A DNA stretch of 64,000 nucleotides, taken from assembly GCF_014203595.1 (NCBI RefSeq), contig NZ_JACHJK010000005.1, positions 1 to 64,000 of the forward strand, in the 5' to 3' direction. Positions 25,954 to 35,834 of the stretch are shown here, one piece after another. Position 1 is the stretch's first letter. Each line of letters begins with the position of its first letter. Source of the DNA: Streptomyces echinatus (GTDB lineage Bacteria > Actinomycetota > Actinomycetes > Streptomycetales > Streptomycetaceae). The translations under genes and the position numbers were made by a program. The notes under the pieces are model-generated. The model saw only the letters and a list, made by a program, of their open reading frames with translations, did no database searches and was not told the DNA's origin.

Positions 25954-25972
25954 ACCGCCTCCTCGTGGAAGA

Positions 25973-27142
25973 TCAGGGCGCGTCGACGGTCTGCCTCTGC
26001 CACGCCTGCTGGAACGCGAACCTGGCCGCCTCCACCTCGTGCCGCTGGTCGGCGTGGAGCACACCGAGCGCGTACGCGGTGGCCGGAGTGATCCGGGGGG
26101 TACGGGCCGCCTGGGCCGCCGCCGCTGCCGCCTCCGAGGCGTCCCGGTGCCGGTTCAGCGCCTGGCCCGCCGTCAGCAGCCGGATGTCCATGGGGGCGTC
26201 GCCGCCGTGCAGCACCTCACGGGCGTACCGGTGCAGCCGCAGCAACAGGCGGACCTGGTGCCAGGGGCCGTCCTGGGGGTGCGGGGACGGGTCCGGGGAC
26301 AGACCGTGGACCAGGGCCTGCGCGTTGTAGGGGTGGCCGGCGGTGACCAGGGGCAGCGCGGCGACGGCGTCCGTGAGGCGTTCCTCGGCCGCGCCGGCGA
26401 GGGGGCGCAGCCCGGTGAGGGGGGCGTGGGGGGTGAGGGGGACCTCGCTGGCGAGTACGGCGACCTTGTCGGCGACGGCGTGGAAGCGGGAGGAGCCGAG
26501 GGCCTGCAGGGCGGTGGAGTGGGCCCGGGTCCGGGCGAGGGTGAGCTGGCGTTCGAGCAGGGCGCCCGCTTTGGCGGCGCCCACGGTGAGGTTGCCGCGC
26601 TCCGGTGCCGCCGTCTGTCCGGCCGGGCCGCTGCCGTGGGCGGGTGCCGCTTTCAGCGGCACGGGCGCAGCACCGGCGACGCGACCGGCCACGGCCACGT
26701 CGACCGGGTCGGCAGCGGCGGCGACCGGCTGCGCGGGGAAGGCCGTGGAACCCGACAGCCGGTGCAGGGCCAGCAACAGCCGGTCCAGGCGGCTCTCGTA
26801 CGCGTGCTCCAGGCCCAGCGTGCCGGACAGCCAGGCCAGTTCGGGGCGCATCTCCTCCGACCAGTCCGGGTCGAGGAGGGGACGGAACGTGTGCAGGCTG
26901 CCGCTGATGCGGCGGGCCGAGCGGCGCAGGGCGCGTGCCGCGTCGGCGGACCCCTCCGCGCCGCCCGTCCCCGCGCCCGCGTGGCCGCGCACGGAGCCGC
27001 CCGCGCCGTTGCCGCCGGTGTCCCGGTGCAGGCGCAGGGCGCGCAGGAACTCCGTGGCCTGGGCGCGCAGGTAACCCGCGAGGGCGTCCCCGGTCACCGC
27101 CTCGGCCGTGGGGTCCGTCGGGTCAAGGTGTTGCTGTGCCAC
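25973..27142 (-). CDS. CHAD-domain protein (polyphosphate-associated)
   Basis: The 389-residue helical protein matches the CHAD domain: [46 protein letters not shown] with repeated Arg/His, then [17 protein letters not shown] near the end. CHAD proteins bind polyphosphate through conserved His/Lys/Arg. An unusually long Ala/Gly/Pro insertion splits the domain around residues 35-60 and 150-190. The GTG at 27142 lies inside the end of ppk (20-base overlap) and has GGAGG upstream, so translation is coupled to ppk. I infer it binds the polymer made by that enzyme. Confidence 0.88.
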   Translation of the reverse strand: MAQQHLDPTDPTAEAVTGDALAGYLRAQATEFLRALRLHRDTGGNGAGGSVRGHAGAGTGGAEGSADAARALRRSARRISGSLHTFRPLLDPDWSEEMRPELAWLSGTLGLEHAYESRLDRLLLALHRLSGSTAFPAQPVAAAADPVDVAVAGRVAGAAPVPLKAAPAHGSGPAGQTAAPERGNLTVGAAKAGALLERQLTLARTRAHSTALQALGSSRFHAVADKVAVLASEVPLTPHAPLTGLRPLAGAAEERLTDAVAALPLVTAGHPYNAQALVHGLSPDPSPHPQDGPWHQVRLLLRLHRYAREVLHGGDAPMDIRLLTAGQALNRHRDASEAAAAAAQAARTPRITPATAYALGVLHADQRHEVEAARFAFQQAWQRQTVDAP

Positions 27143-29360
27143 GCCGGCGCCTCCGGGCGTCTATGAGCATCTCCTGGACGTTGCGCAGGGGTTGGCCGTC
27201 CGCGTCGGCCGCGTGCCGTGTCCACTCGCCGTCCGGGCCGAGGTGCCAGGAGGCGGTGCCGTCGGACATGCCGGTGTCCAGCAGCCGGTTGAGGGCTGCG
27301 CGGTGACCGGGGTCGACGACCCGGACCAGGGCCTCTATCCGGCGGTCGAGGTTGCGGTGCATCATGTCGGCGCTGCCGATCCACACCTCGGGCTCGCCGC
27401 CGTTGCCGAAGGCGAAGACCCGGGAGTGCTCGAGGAAGCGGCCGAGGATCGAGCGCACCCGGATGTTCTCCGAGAGGCCCGTGACGCCGGGGCGCACGGC
27501 GCAGATGCCGCGTACCCAGATGTCGACCGGCACGCCCGCCTGGGAGGCCCGGTAGAGGGCGTCGATGACCGCCTCGTCGACCATCGAGTTGACCTTGATG
27601 CGGACGAAGGCCGGCCGGCCCGCACGGTGGTGCTGGACCTCCTTGTTGATCCGGGCTATCAGGCCGTCCCGCAGGGACTTGGGAGCGACGAGGAGCCGGC
27701 GGTAGGTCTCCCGGCGCGAGTAGCCGGACAGCCGGTTGAAGAGGTCGGAGAGGTCCGCGCCGACCTGCGGGTCCGCGGTGAGCAGTCCGAGGTCCTCGTA
27801 CAGACGGGCCGTCTTCGGGTGGTAGTTGCCCGTGCCGACGTGGCTGTAGCGGCGCAGGGTCTCGCCCTCCTGGCGGACCACCAGGGACAGCTTGCAGTGC
27901 GTCTTCAGGCCGACCAGGCCGTAGACGACGTGGCAGCCGGACTCCTCCAGCTTGCGGGCCCACTTGATGTTGGCGTGCTCGTCGAAGCGGGCCTTGATCT
28001 CGACCAGGACCAGGACCTGCTTGCCGGACTCGGCGGCGTCGATGAGCGCGTCGACTATGGGGGAGTCGCCGGAGGTGCGGTACAGGGTCTGCTTGATCGC
28101 GAGGACGTCGGGGTCGGCCGCCGCCTGCTCCAGGAACGCCTGCACGGAGGTGGAGAAGCTGTCGTACGGGTGGTGCAGCAGCACGTCCCGGGCGCGCAGG
28201 GCGGCGAAGATGTCCGGCGCGGACGCCGACTCGACCTCGGCGAGGTCGCGGTGGGTGCCGGCGATGAACTTCGGGTACTTCAGCTCGGACCGGTCGAGGC
28301 TGTGGATGCGGAAGAGGCCGGTGAGGTCCAGCGGGCCGGGCAGCGGGTAGACCTCGGCCTCGGAGATCTTCAGCTCGCGGACCAGCAGGTCCAGCACCTC
28401 GCGGTCGATGGACTCCTCGACCTCCAGGCGCACCGGCGGCCCGAAGCGGCGCCGCATGAGCTCCTTCTCCAGGGCCTGCAGGAGGTTCTCGGTGTCGTCC
28501 TCCTCGACCTCCAGGTCCTCGTTGCGGGTGATCCGGAAGGCGTGGTGCTCCAGGATCTCCATGCCCGGGAACAGCTCTTCCAGGTGGTTCGGGGCCGCGA
28601 TGACGTCCTCTATGGGGACGTAGCGGCCCGGGGAGGCCTCCAGGAAGCGGGTGAGCAGCGGCGGCACCTTCACGCGCGCGAAGTGCTTGTGGCCGCTGAC
28701 CGGGTTGCGTACGACGACGGCCAGGTTCAGCGAGAGGCCGGAGATGTACGGGAAGGGGTGCGCGGGGTCGACGGCCAGCGGGGTGAGGACCGGGAAGATC
28801 TGGTGCCGGAAGAGCGTGAAGAGGCGGGCCTGCTCCTTCTCGGTCAGCTCGGTCCAGCGGACCAGGTGGATGCCCTCCTCCGCGAGTGCGGGGGCGACGT
28901 CGTCGTGGTAGCAGGCCGCGTGCCGGGCCATGAGCTCGCGGGAGCGGGCCCAGATCATCTCCAGCACCTCGCGGGGCTGCAGGCCGGAGGCGGAGCGGGT
29001 GGCGACGCCGGTGGCGATGCGGCGCTTCAGGCCGGCCACCCGGACCATGAAGAACTCGTCCAGGTTGCTGGCGAAGATGGCGAGGAAGTTCGCGCGCTCC
29101 AGCAGCGGCGTGGCGGGGTCCTCGGCCAGCTCCAGGACGCGCTCGTTGAAGGCGAGCCAGCTGCGCTCACGGTCGAGGAAACGGCCCTGGGGCAGCGGGG
29201 CGCCCTCGGCCTGGGACTCCTCGTACGCGTCGAGGTCCGCGTCGATGTCCGGTTCCAGGTCGGAGACCGCGGCGGCGACGGTGTGCGGGCGGTGCGCGGC
29301 GATGGAACCCACGGAGGGCTGCGGGTGCTGGACGTCCGCCTGGGTTTCTGACTGGCTCAT
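27123..29360 (-). CDS. ppk: Polyphosphate kinase (PPK1)
   Basis: The 745-residue enzyme polymerises the gamma-phosphate of ATP into polyphosphate. Seen: [19 protein letters not shown] and [20 protein letters not shown] in the N domain, [20 protein letters not shown] then [19 protein letters not shown] with the phosphorylated His, and [14 protein letters not shown] with the second His. I place the start at the ATG at 29360 (MSQSETQ), which has GGAAGA eight bases upstream; an in-frame ATG at 29486 lacks a binding site. The long acidic N-terminus is usual in actinomycetes. It leads a ppk-CHAD-Nudix operon. No clear PHO box was visible in its upstream region. Confidence 0.96.
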   Translation of the reverse strand: MSQSETQADVQHPQPSVGSIAAHRPHTVAAAVSDLEPDIDADLDAYEESQAEGAPLPQGRFLDRERSWLAFNERVLELAEDPATPLLERANFLAIFASNLDEFFMVRVAGLKRRIATGVATRSASGLQPREVLEMIWARSRELMARHAACYHDDVAPALAEEGIHLVRWTELTEKEQARLFTLFRHQIFPVLTPLAVDPAHPFPYISGLSLNLAVVVRNPVSGHKHFARVKVPPLLTRFLEASPGRYVPIEDVIAAPNHLEELFPGMEILEHHAFRITRNEDLEVEEDDTENLLQALEKELMRRRFGPPVRLEVEESIDREVLDLLVRELKISEAEVYPLPGPLDLTGLFRIHSLDRSELKYPKFIAGTHRDLAEVESASAPDIFAALRARDVLLHHPYDSFSTSVQAFLEQAAADPDVLAIKQTLYRTSGDSPIVDALIDAAESGKQVLVLVEIKARFDEHANIKWARKLEESGCHVVYGLVGLKTHCKLSLVVRQEGETLRRYSHVGTGNYHPKTARLYEDLGLLTADPQVGADLSDLFNRLSGYSRRETYRRLLVAPKSLRDGLIARINKEVQHHRAGRPAFVRIKVNSMVDEAVIDALYRASQAGVPVDIWVRGICAVRPGVTGLSENIRVRSILGRFLEHSRVFAFGNGGEPEVWIGSADMMHRNLDRRIEALVRVVDPGHRAALNRLLDTGMSDGTASWHLGPDGEWTRHAADADGQPLRNVQEMLIDARRRRRGTATP

Positions 29361-29581
29361 GAACCCATTCTTCCGCGCGACGGGCGTCACAGGCGCGTCG
29401 GAACGCGCGGGTGGGAGCTTGACGGCCCCGTTCCCCGCGGCGGCCCCCTCGGGGGGCGGCGAAGGTTCTGGCACGGCGGGCTTCATTGGCCGAGCGTCGC
29501 AAGCCTGGCTGAATCAATGGTTACGGCGACATGACGTGCGGGATAGCGGGGAGCGGCTCGAAGGGGATCCCGGGCGCGAGC

Positions 29582-29633
29582 ACACCGGTCCGCCGCGTCC
29601 CGCCCCCCGTGGCGGGACGCGCCGGACCGGTGT
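29582..29633 (-). terminator. Terminator of the YtrA-type ABC operon
   Basis: A 52-base hairpin has outer arms ACACCGGTCCG/CGGACCGGTGT and inner arms GCGTCCCGCC/GGCGGGACGC with small bulges. It begins 13 bases after the stop of the last permease gene (29646). No T run follows, as is common in this GC range. Confidence 0.8.
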
Positions 29634-29645
29634 CGTTCCGGTGGC

Positions 29646-30392
29646 TCAGGCGGTCCGGCGGCGCAGGACGGCGTACGCGGCGACGGTGGCGGCCGCGGTG
29701 AGGGCCAGGACCGTACCGGTGGCGGCCAGGTGCAGGGGCCAGAAACCGCTCAGCGGGCCGCGCAGCGGCTGCCACAGGTCGCGCAGGTACAGCCGCAGGG
29801 CCACGCAGGCCGCGCAGGCGACGGCCAGGGCGGGGAGCGCACGGCGCAGGGCCAGGCCGGCCAGGGCTCCGGCGGCCAGCCCGAACAGCACGAGCGCGGG
29901 CAGCAGCGGGCCCCGCGGGACGAAGACGCGGTCCCAGGTCCAGTGCGCGGCCAGGACGTCCTGGTCGGCGGACCAGACCGAGTCGAAGACCAGGGCGAGC
30001 GCCGAGGCGCCGGCGAGCAGCGGCAGCGCGGCCGCCGTCAGCTTCGCGGTCAGCCAGTGGACCGGGGTGACGGCCTGGGTCCAGACCAGCCGCGCGGTAC
30101 CGGACTCCAGCTCGCGGCCGATCAGCGCGGCACCGGCCCAGGCGGCCACCGCGCAGGGTGCGTAGCAGAGGGCCTCGCCGAGGAGCCGCATGACGCTGTC
30201 GGCGTCGGCGAACGTGGTGTAGGCGCACCAGTGCCGTGCGCAGGTCCGCTCCTGGGGTGCGGCCGAGTAGTGGACCCAGAGCAGTTCCCCGGCCGCGAGG
30301 AGGACGAAGGCGGTCCACACGAGCAGGGCCGGGCGGTGCAGTCGCAGCAGGGCGCGGCGGGTGGCCGGGCGGGCGGGGGCGAGGGCGGTCAT
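29646..30392 (-). CDS. ABC-2-type transporter permease
   Basis: The 248-residue membrane protein has about six helices and the block VAAWAGAALIGRELESGTAR, then LVWTQAVTPVHWLTAKL. This (R)ELESGTxxLxWTQxxxxxxWL signature recurs in the upstream permease. It overlaps that gene by four bases. Together they should form the membrane part of an exporter driven by the ATPase at 31393. Substrate unknown; YtrA-type operons often respond to cell-envelope antibiotics. Confidence 0.85.
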   Translation of the reverse strand: MTALAPARPATRRALLRLHRPALLVWTAFVLLAAGELLWVHYSAAPQERTCARHWCAYTTFADADSVMRLLGEALCYAPCAVAAWAGAALIGRELESGTARLVWTQAVTPVHWLTAKLTAAALPLLAGASALALVFDSVWSADQDVLAAHWTWDRVFVPRGPLLPALVLFGLAAGALAGLALRRALPALAVACAACVALRLYLRDLWQPLRGPLSGFWPLHLAATGTVLALTAAATVAAYAVLRRRTA

Positions 30393-31396
30393 GCGGTGGC
30401 CTTCTCCGTGGTTCGGGGGGCGCCCGTGCTGTGGCGCAGCGCCAGGAAGGAGCCGAGCGCCAGCAGCGCGGCGACGGCCAGGACCAGCGCGCTGGTGGTG
30501 AGCTGGAGCGGCCAGTGGTGGGAGTAGGGGTGGTAGGTGCTCCAGCGCCCGGTGATGTCGGCGTACGCGGCCCGGCACTGGGCCTCGGTGTGGCACGCGG
30601 GGACGGGTGTCCGGGCGCCGGAGCGGGTGATCACGCCCTCGTCGACGCCGAGTCCCGCGCCGAGGGGGACCTGGTCCGTCGTGGAGACGCGGGTGACCGC
30701 GGGCCACAGGTGCGGCAGGGCGATCTCGGTGACACCCCGCAGGGCCGCGGTGACCGTCATGCCGACGAGGAGGGCGGGCAGCGTCCGGCGGAGCACCAGG
30801 CCCGCGAGCACGCCGGCCGCGAGTCCGGCGAGGGCCAGGACGACGGCGGTGGGGCCGCCCGCGTAGAAGGTGAAGCGGTCGTACCAGTCCTTGGCGGTGT
30901 CGATGCGGCCCCGGCCCGCGCTCCAGGCGAGGTGGTGCAGCCAGGACAGCAGCGCGGCTCCCGCGGCGACGGCGATCGCCGGCACGGCGAGCCGGACCGC
31001 CAGCCAGCGCGCCGGTGACGTGCCCTGGGTCCAGGCCAGCAGGGCCGTGCCGGACTCCAGCTCCCGGCCGACCAGCGCGGCGCCCGCCCAGCCGGCCACC
31101 AGCATGGGCAGCGCGTTCAGTGCGACGGTGGCGTAGTTGTAGTAGTCCTTGTAGCGGACGATGGCGTCCTGGTCGTAGGAGCACCTGGCGGTGCCCGTGC
31201 AGGAGTTGTACTGCCGCCAGCCCTCGGCCGCCGCGTCGGCGAGCGGCCCGCGCAGGCCGAGCAGCAGGGCGGTCAGCGCCACCAGCAGGCCCGCCCAGGC
31301 GTACAGCGCGGGCCGGTGCAGGCGCAGCACCCATCGGGTGAGGCGCGGTTTTCCGGCGGCCCGCGGTACGGGGGTGCCGGTCAGGACGGCGGTCAT
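30389..31396 (-). CDS. ABC-2-type transporter permease
   Basis: The 335-residue membrane protein is a paralogue of the downstream permease: it contains VAGWAGAALVGRELESGTAL and LAWTQGTSPARWLAVRLAVP in the same place. It is longer because of an external loop between helices five and six (about residues 230-285), with a Cys pair in VPACHTEAQCRAAY and in YNSCTGTARCSYD. It overlaps neighbours on both sides by four bases, so the operon is translated in a coupled chain. Confidence 0.85.
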   Translation of the reverse strand: MTAVLTGTPVPRAAGKPRLTRWVLRLHRPALYAWAGLLVALTALLLGLRGPLADAAAEGWRQYNSCTGTARCSYDQDAIVRYKDYYNYATVALNALPMLVAGWAGAALVGRELESGTALLAWTQGTSPARWLAVRLAVPAIAVAAGAALLSWLHHLAWSAGRGRIDTAKDWYDRFTFYAGGPTAVVLALAGLAAGVLAGLVLRRTLPALLVGMTVTAALRGVTEIALPHLWPAVTRVSTTDQVPLGAGLGVDEGVITRSGARTPVPACHTEAQCRAAYADITGRWSTYHPYSHHWPLQLTTSALVLAVAALLALGSFLALRHSTGAPRTTEKATA

Positions 31397-32274
31397 GCGG
31401 CACTCCTCTCGGGCAGCGCCGGCGCGCCGGGATTGCGCAGGTGGGCGAGGATGAGTTCGTCCAGCGAGGGGGCAAAGGCGCGCCACTCGCCGGAGAGCGG
31501 TCCGGCCGGGCGGATCAGTGCGGTGAGCTGGCGGCCGGTGACCTTGGACTCCACCACCGTGTGCGCGCCGAGGCCGGTGGCGTCGGCGGCGCCGGCCACC
31601 CGCAGATGGGCGGCGAGCAGCTCGTCGATCTCGCCGGCCAGCCGGATCCGGCCGCCGCCGACCAGCAGCAGGTGGTCGCAGGAGTCCTCCAGCTCGGCGA
31701 CGACGTGGGAGGACATCACGATGGTGGTGCCGTACTGGGCGGCCTGCGCCATCAGCGTGCCCATCAGTTCGTGCCGGGCCAGGGGGTCGAGGTCGGCCAT
31801 CGGCTCGTCCAGCAGCAGGAGCTCGGGCCGCTTGCCGACGGCGAGGGCGAGCGCGACCCGGGTGCGCTGGCCGCCGGAGAGGGAGCGGATGCGGGCCTTC
31901 GGGTTCAGGTCACCGCCCGCGACGACCTCTTCGGCGACGGCAGCGTCCCAGTGTTCCGGGTTGAGGTCGGCGCCCATGCGCAGCGTCTCGGCGACGGTGA
32001 GCTGCGGGTAGAGCGGCTTGTCCTGGGCGACGAAGCCGACCCGGGGGCGGGCTGCGGCGGGCGTGGTGCCGAGGACGGTGACGCTGCCCTCGGTGGGTGC
32101 CGTGAGCCCGGCGGCCAGGGCCAGCAGGGTGGACTTGCCGGCGCCGTTGGGGCCGACGACGGCGCATACGCGTCCGGTGGGCAGCCGGAACGAGCAGTCC
32201 CGCAGGGCCCAGTTTTCACGGCGGCCGAATCGTTTCCCCAGAGCGTCGGCCCTCAACGCCGCGTCGCTGCTCAT
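31393..32274 (-). CDS. ABC transporter ATP-binding protein
   Basis: The 293-residue ATPase has Walker A VGPNGAGKSTLL, the Q-loop VGFVAQDKPLYP, the signature RSLSGGQRTRVAL, Walker B LLLLDEPMADLDP and the His switch MSSHVVAELED. A C-terminal extension of about 80 residues (VVESKVTGRQLTALIRPAGP onward) is like those of the YtrB/BcrA exporter ATPases. The start overlaps the GntR stop by four bases. Confidence 0.92.
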   Translation of the reverse strand: MSSDAALRADALGKRFGRRENWALRDCSFRLPTGRVCAVVGPNGAGKSTLLALAAGLTAPTEGSVTVLGTTPAAARPRVGFVAQDKPLYPQLTVAETLRMGADLNPEHWDAAVAEEVVAGGDLNPKARIRSLSGGQRTRVALALAVGKRPELLLLDEPMADLDPLARHELMGTLMAQAAQYGTTIVMSSHVVAELEDSCDHLLLVGGGRIRLAGEIDELLAAHLRVAGAADATGLGAHTVVESKVTGRQLTALIRPAGPLSGEWRAFAPSLDELILAHLRNPGAPALPERSAA

Positions 32275-32657
32275 GACGGGTCTCCCTGGAAGTGCGTGTC
32301 GAGTACGGCAGTGAAGAGTGCGGCCACGTCGTCCCGCTCCAGCCCGGCGGCGCGGGCGCGCTCGGCCCACGCCTCCAGCTCCGTGCGCAGCGGGGAGTCG
32401 GCGGGGGCGGTGCCGAGGGACCGCCGGACGAAGGTGCCGAGCCCGCGCCGCGCCTCCACCAGGCCCTCGCGCTCCAGTTCGCGGTACGCCTTCAGGACCG
32501 TGTTGGGGTTGATGGCGGTCGCCTCCACCACCTCGCGGGCCGTGGGCAGCCGGTCACCGGGCTGAAGCAGGCCGAGGCGGAGGGCCTGCTTGGTCTGCTG
32601 GACGATCTGCACGTAGGTGGCCACGCCGCTGTGCCGGTCGATGCGGTACTCGACCAT
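32271..32657 (-). CDS. GntR-family regulator, YtrA subfamily
   Basis: The 128-residue repressor has only a winged helix (YVQIVQQTKQALRLGLLQPG, DRLPTAREVVEATAINPNTV, LKAYRELEREGLVEARRGLG) plus a short C-terminal dimerisation helix. That is the YtrA subfamily architecture without a large effector domain. Such proteins regulate the ABC exporter operon they lead. The ATG at 32657 is followed upstream by a 13-base perfect inverted repeat (32667-32698), which should be its own operator. Confidence 0.92.
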   Translation of the reverse strand: MVEYRIDRHSGVATYVQIVQQTKQALRLGLLQPGDRLPTAREVVEATAINPNTVLKAYRELEREGLVEARRGLGTFVRRSLGTAPADSPLRTELEAWAERARAAGLERDDVAALFTAVLDTHFQGDPS

Positions 32658-32666
32658 CGGTACAAC

Positions 32667-32698
32667 CACCCTTTCACTAATTGAGTAGTGAAAGGGTG
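32667..32698. promoter_or_regulatory. Operator of the YtrA-type regulator
   Basis: Perfect 13-base arms CACCCTTTCACTA (32667-32679) and TAGTGAAAGGGTG (32686-32698) flank a six-base centre ATTGAG, ten bases upstream of the regulator start. Long symmetrical sites of this kind with a 3'-half GTG and AAGG-like core fit YtrA-subfamily operators. Confidence 0.9.
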
Positions 32699-32749
32699 TT
32701 GCAAAAGAGGGGCGGTCGTCAAGGCGGCCGCCCCTCATGTGCGGGAATG

Positions 32750-33676
32750 TCAGGTTTCCGTGCGGTACATCAGGTCCGTCTCGTGGACCCTGAACCCCAG
32801 CCGCTCGTACACCGACACCGCCGCGCTGTTGTCGGCGTCGACGTAGAGCATCGCGGTCGGCAGCTGCTGGGCGGCCAGGTGGCGCAGTCCGATCGTGGTG
32901 AGCGACTTGCCCAGCCCGCCCCCCTGCTCGCCGGGCCGGACCCCGAGGACGTACACCTCGCCGAGCCCCTCCTCCGCGTGCACCTTGGTCCAGTGGAAGC
33001 CGATCAGCTCCCCGCGCCGCTCGGCGAGGAAGAACCCGGCCGGGTCGAACCACGGCTCGGCCTTGCGGTCGTCCAGGTCCCGCTGGGTCAGCGAGCCCTG
33101 TTCGGGGTGGTGGGCGAAGGCCGCGGCGTTCACCGCGAGCCAGGCCGCGTCGTCCTTGCCGGGCACGAAGGCGCGCACGGTCACGCCCTCCGCCAGTGCC
33201 GGCTCGGGCAGCTCCAGGTCGGCCAACGACCGGCGCATCTGGCGCAGTTCGCGGAACAGGGTCAGGCCGAGCACCTGCGCGAGATGCCGGGCGGCGGGGT
33301 GCCCGCCGTGCGCCCACACCCGCAGCCGCTTGCCGGAGGCGGCGAGCAGGGCCGAGCCGAGCGCCCGGCCGTGCCCGTGTCCGCGGTGCGTGGGATGCAC
33401 CACCAGCTCGGCGGCCGGCGCCTCGACCGGGTCGGTGTCCTCCAGCTGGGCGTACCCGACGAGTTCGCCGTCGACCTTCAGCAGCAGATGCGAGACGCCC
33501 TCGCGGGCCTCCCCGCGCAGCTGCAGCCGGCCCTGCTCGGACACCGGCTGCTGCCCGTCGACCCGGACGGCCTCGCCGAGCAGGCGCAGGACCGCCTCGG
33601 CCCGGTCCGGGGTGAGCGCGGAGTAGGTCTCGATGGAACGGGCGGGGAAGCCCCGTACGGTGTCGTCGCTGCTCAT
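32750..33676 (-). CDS. mshD: Mycothiol synthase (MshD)
   Basis: The 308-residue protein is two fused GNAT domains, as in MshD, which acetylates Cys-GlcN-Ins in the last step of mycothiol synthesis. The first half has ELVVHPTHRGHGHGRALGSAL. The second, active half has GEVYVLGVRPGEQGGGLGKS and LYVDADNSAAVSVYERLGFR, with FHWTKVHAEEG before it, the recognised MshD signature. Mycothiol is found only in actinobacteria, supporting the organism call. Start at the ATG at 33676. It is divergent from the 5'-nucleotidase gene. Confidence 0.95.
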   Translation of the reverse strand: MSSDDTVRGFPARSIETYSALTPDRAEAVLRLLGEAVRVDGQQPVSEQGRLQLRGEAREGVSHLLLKVDGELVGYAQLEDTDPVEAPAAELVVHPTHRGHGHGRALGSALLAASGKRLRVWAHGGHPAARHLAQVLGLTLFRELRQMRRSLADLELPEPALAEGVTVRAFVPGKDDAAWLAVNAAAFAHHPEQGSLTQRDLDDRKAEPWFDPAGFFLAERRGELIGFHWTKVHAEEGLGEVYVLGVRPGEQGGGLGKSLTTIGLRHLAAQQLPTAMLYVDADNSAAVSVYERLGFRVHETDLMYRTET

Positions 33677-33836
33677 GCGTACGAGGGTACGGGGCGGCCG
33701 GGGCGAAGTCCCGGCATACCGGCCGCAAAGGAATCGGTAAAGGTAAACCAGGATGTAACCCTGAACCCCCTGTCGCGCTACGCGCGTTGACCCTAGGCTG
33801 CGCCGAGCCACCACAGCCGACCCACAGGGGGGTCCC

Positions 33837-35624
33837 ATGTCAGCCGCGCCCCGGCGCACCAGACGCCGTACGTACGGCCTGCTCTCCGCCGCCGCCGGTC
33901 TCGCCACCGCGGCGGCACTGACCAGCGCGCTCCCGGCGGACGCGCACGAGAGCCACCACCACCGTCCGGGCCGCTACCAGGACGTCCAGCTCCTCTCCTT
34001 CAACGACCTGCACGGCAACCTGGAACCCCCGTCCGGCTCTTCCGGCCGGGTCACCGAACTCCAGCCGGACGGCACGACGAAGACGATCGACGCGGGCGGT
34101 GTCGAGTACCTCGCCACCCACCTCCGCCAGGCCCGCAAGGGTCACCCCTACTCGATCACGGCGGCCGGCGGCGACATGGTCGGCGCCTCCCCGCTGCTGT
34201 CGGGCCTGTTCCACGACGAGCCCACCGTCGAGGCGCTCAACGAGCTGGACCTGGACGTCACCTCGGTCGGCAACCACGAGTTCGACGAGGGCGCGCGGGA
34301 GCTGGGCCGCCTGCAGAACGGCGGCTGCCACCCGACGGACGGCTGCTACACGGACAAGAGGTTCCAGGGCGCCGACTTCCCGTACCTGGCCGCGAACGTC
34401 CTGAACGACAAGACCCGCAAGCCGATCCTGGACCCGTACTGGGTCTGGAAGAAGAACGGCGTCAAGATCGGCTTCATCGGTGTCACGCTCGAAGGCACCC
34501 CGGGCATCGTCTCCGCCGACGGCGTCAAGGGCCTGACCTTCAAGGACGAGGCCGAGACCATCAACAAGTACGCCAAGGTGCTCCAGCGCCAGGGCGTCCA
34601 GTCCATCGTGGCCCTGATCCACGAGGGCGGCTTCCCGGCGTCCGGCTCCTACAACTACGACTGCGACTCCCCGGGCGCCGGCGCCGGCCTCTCCGGCCCG
34701 ATCGTGGACATCGCCAAGAACGTGACCCCGGCGGTGGACGCCCTGGTCACCGGCCACACCCACACCGCGTACGTGTGCACGGTCCCGGACCCGTCGGGCC
34801 GGCCCCGCATGGTCACCTCGGCCGCCTCCTTCGGCCGCCTGTACACCGACACCACGCTGACGTACGACCGCCGCACCGGCGACATCGTGCGCACGGCGGT
34901 GAAGTCCGCCAACCGCGTGGTCACCCGGGACGTGCCCAAGGCCCCGGACATGACGGACCTGATCGGCAGGTGGAACACCCTGGCCGCCCCGATCGGCAAC
35001 CGCGCCATCGGCTACATCTCCGCCGACATCAACAACACGGGCACCGAGTCCCCGATGGGCGACCTGATCGCCGACGCGCAGCTCGCCTACGGCCGTGAGC
35101 TGGACCCGAGGACCAGCCTGGCCCTGATGAACCCGGGCGGGGTCCGGGCCGGCCTGACCTACGCGGCCAAGGGCGCCGAGGGCGACGGCGTGGTCACCTA
35201 CGCCGAGGGCTTCACGGTCCAGCCGTTCGCGAACACCGTGAACCTCCAGGACTTCACCGGCGCCCAGCTGGTCCAGGCGCTCAAGGAGCAGGTCAGCGGC
35301 CCCAACGCGGCGGCCCCGAAGATCCTCCAGCCGTCGGCGAACCTCACCTACACCCTGGACCTCACCAAGTCCGGCGCGGACCGCGTGGTCACCGACTCCA
35401 TCCGGCTGAACGGCGCGCCGCTCGACCCGGCGGCCACCTACCGCGTCGCCACCAACAGCTTCCTCGCGGGCGGCGGCGACGGCTTCCCGACGCTGGGCCA
35501 GGGCACGGGCGACCTGGTGGGCAAGGACGACCTGACGGCGCTGGAGAAGTACCTGACGGCGAACTCGTCGGCCACGAACCCGATCGCCCCGCCGAAGGCC
35601 GACCGGATCACCGTCGTGCAGTAG
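33837..35624 (+). CDS. Secreted 5'-nucleotidase / 2',3'-cyclic phosphodiesterase family
   Basis: The 595-residue exported protein has a signal peptide (LLSAAAGLATAAALTSALPA). A calcineurin-like metallophosphatase domain follows, with LLSFNDLHGNLEP, GGDMVGASPLLS, VGNHEFDEG and VTGHTHTAYVC as metal and catalytic motifs. The 5'-nucleotidase C-terminal substrate-binding domain follows from about residue 375 (MGDLIADAQLAY, MNPGGVRAGL, TYRVATNSFLAGGGDGFP). It releases phosphate from extracellular nucleotides. AGGGGGG precedes the ATG. Its neighbourhood with pst/ppk suggests phosphate control, but I see no clean 11-base PHO repeats, only GTAAACC/GTAACCC runs. Confidence 0.93.
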   Translation: MSAAPRRTRRRTYGLLSAAAGLATAAALTSALPADAHESHHHRPGRYQDVQLLSFNDLHGNLEPPSGSSGRVTELQPDGTTKTIDAGGVEYLATHLRQARKGHPYSITAAGGDMVGASPLLSGLFHDEPTVEALNELDLDVTSVGNHEFDEGARELGRLQNGGCHPTDGCYTDKRFQGADFPYLAANVLNDKTRKPILDPYWVWKKNGVKIGFIGVTLEGTPGIVSADGVKGLTFKDEAETINKYAKVLQRQGVQSIVALIHEGGFPASGSYNYDCDSPGAGAGLSGPIVDIAKNVTPAVDALVTGHTHTAYVCTVPDPSGRPRMVTSAASFGRLYTDTTLTYDRRTGDIVRTAVKSANRVVTRDVPKAPDMTDLIGRWNTLAAPIGNRAIGYISADINNTGTESPMGDLIADAQLAYGRELDPRTSLALMNPGGVRAGLTYAAKGAEGDGVVTYAEGFTVQPFANTVNLQDFTGAQLVQALKEQVSGPNAAAPKILQPSANLTYTLDLTKSGADRVVTDSIRLNGAPLDPAATYRVATNSFLAGGGDGFPTLGQGTGDLVGKDDLTALEKYLTANSSATNPIAPPKADRITVVQ

Positions 35625-35653
35625 AGCCCGTGTGAACACCTGAGCGGTTCCCG

Positions 35654-35684
35654 AATACCCCTGAGAGTCCCTCTCAGGGGTATT
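35654..35684 (+). terminator. Terminator after the 5'-nucleotidase
   Basis: Perfect 14-base arms AATACCCCTGAGAG and CTCTCAGGGGTATT around a three-base loop, followed by TCG. It starts 30 bases after the stop codon. The symmetrical A/T ends allow use from either side. Confidence 0.92.
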
Positions 35685-35834
35685 TCGTCGGGATCTCGCA
35701 CGACGGTCCCGCGCCGGCGGCGGTCGGTCCCGCCGACGGCGGTCAGTTCCGCCTGCGCCGGTCGAACCAGATCGTGGCCGCCGTCGGGGCGAGCCCCGCT
35801 CAGAATGGTCCGCGGGGCGCGGTGGCGTCGGCCG

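Noticed and set aside
27108..29351. 747-residue plus-strand frame opposite ppk
   Set aside because: The minus strand encodes clear PPK1 with catalytic histidines; the plus frame is Val/Gly/Asp-rich without any domain.
29361..29645. PHO box upstream of ppk
   Set aside because: I expected one from knowledge of the genus but found no pair of GTTCA-like units 11 bases apart.
33840..35639. 599-residue minus-strand frame opposite the 5'-nucleotidase
   Set aside because: The plus strand carries signal peptide and metallophosphatase motifs; the minus frame is a compositional shadow.
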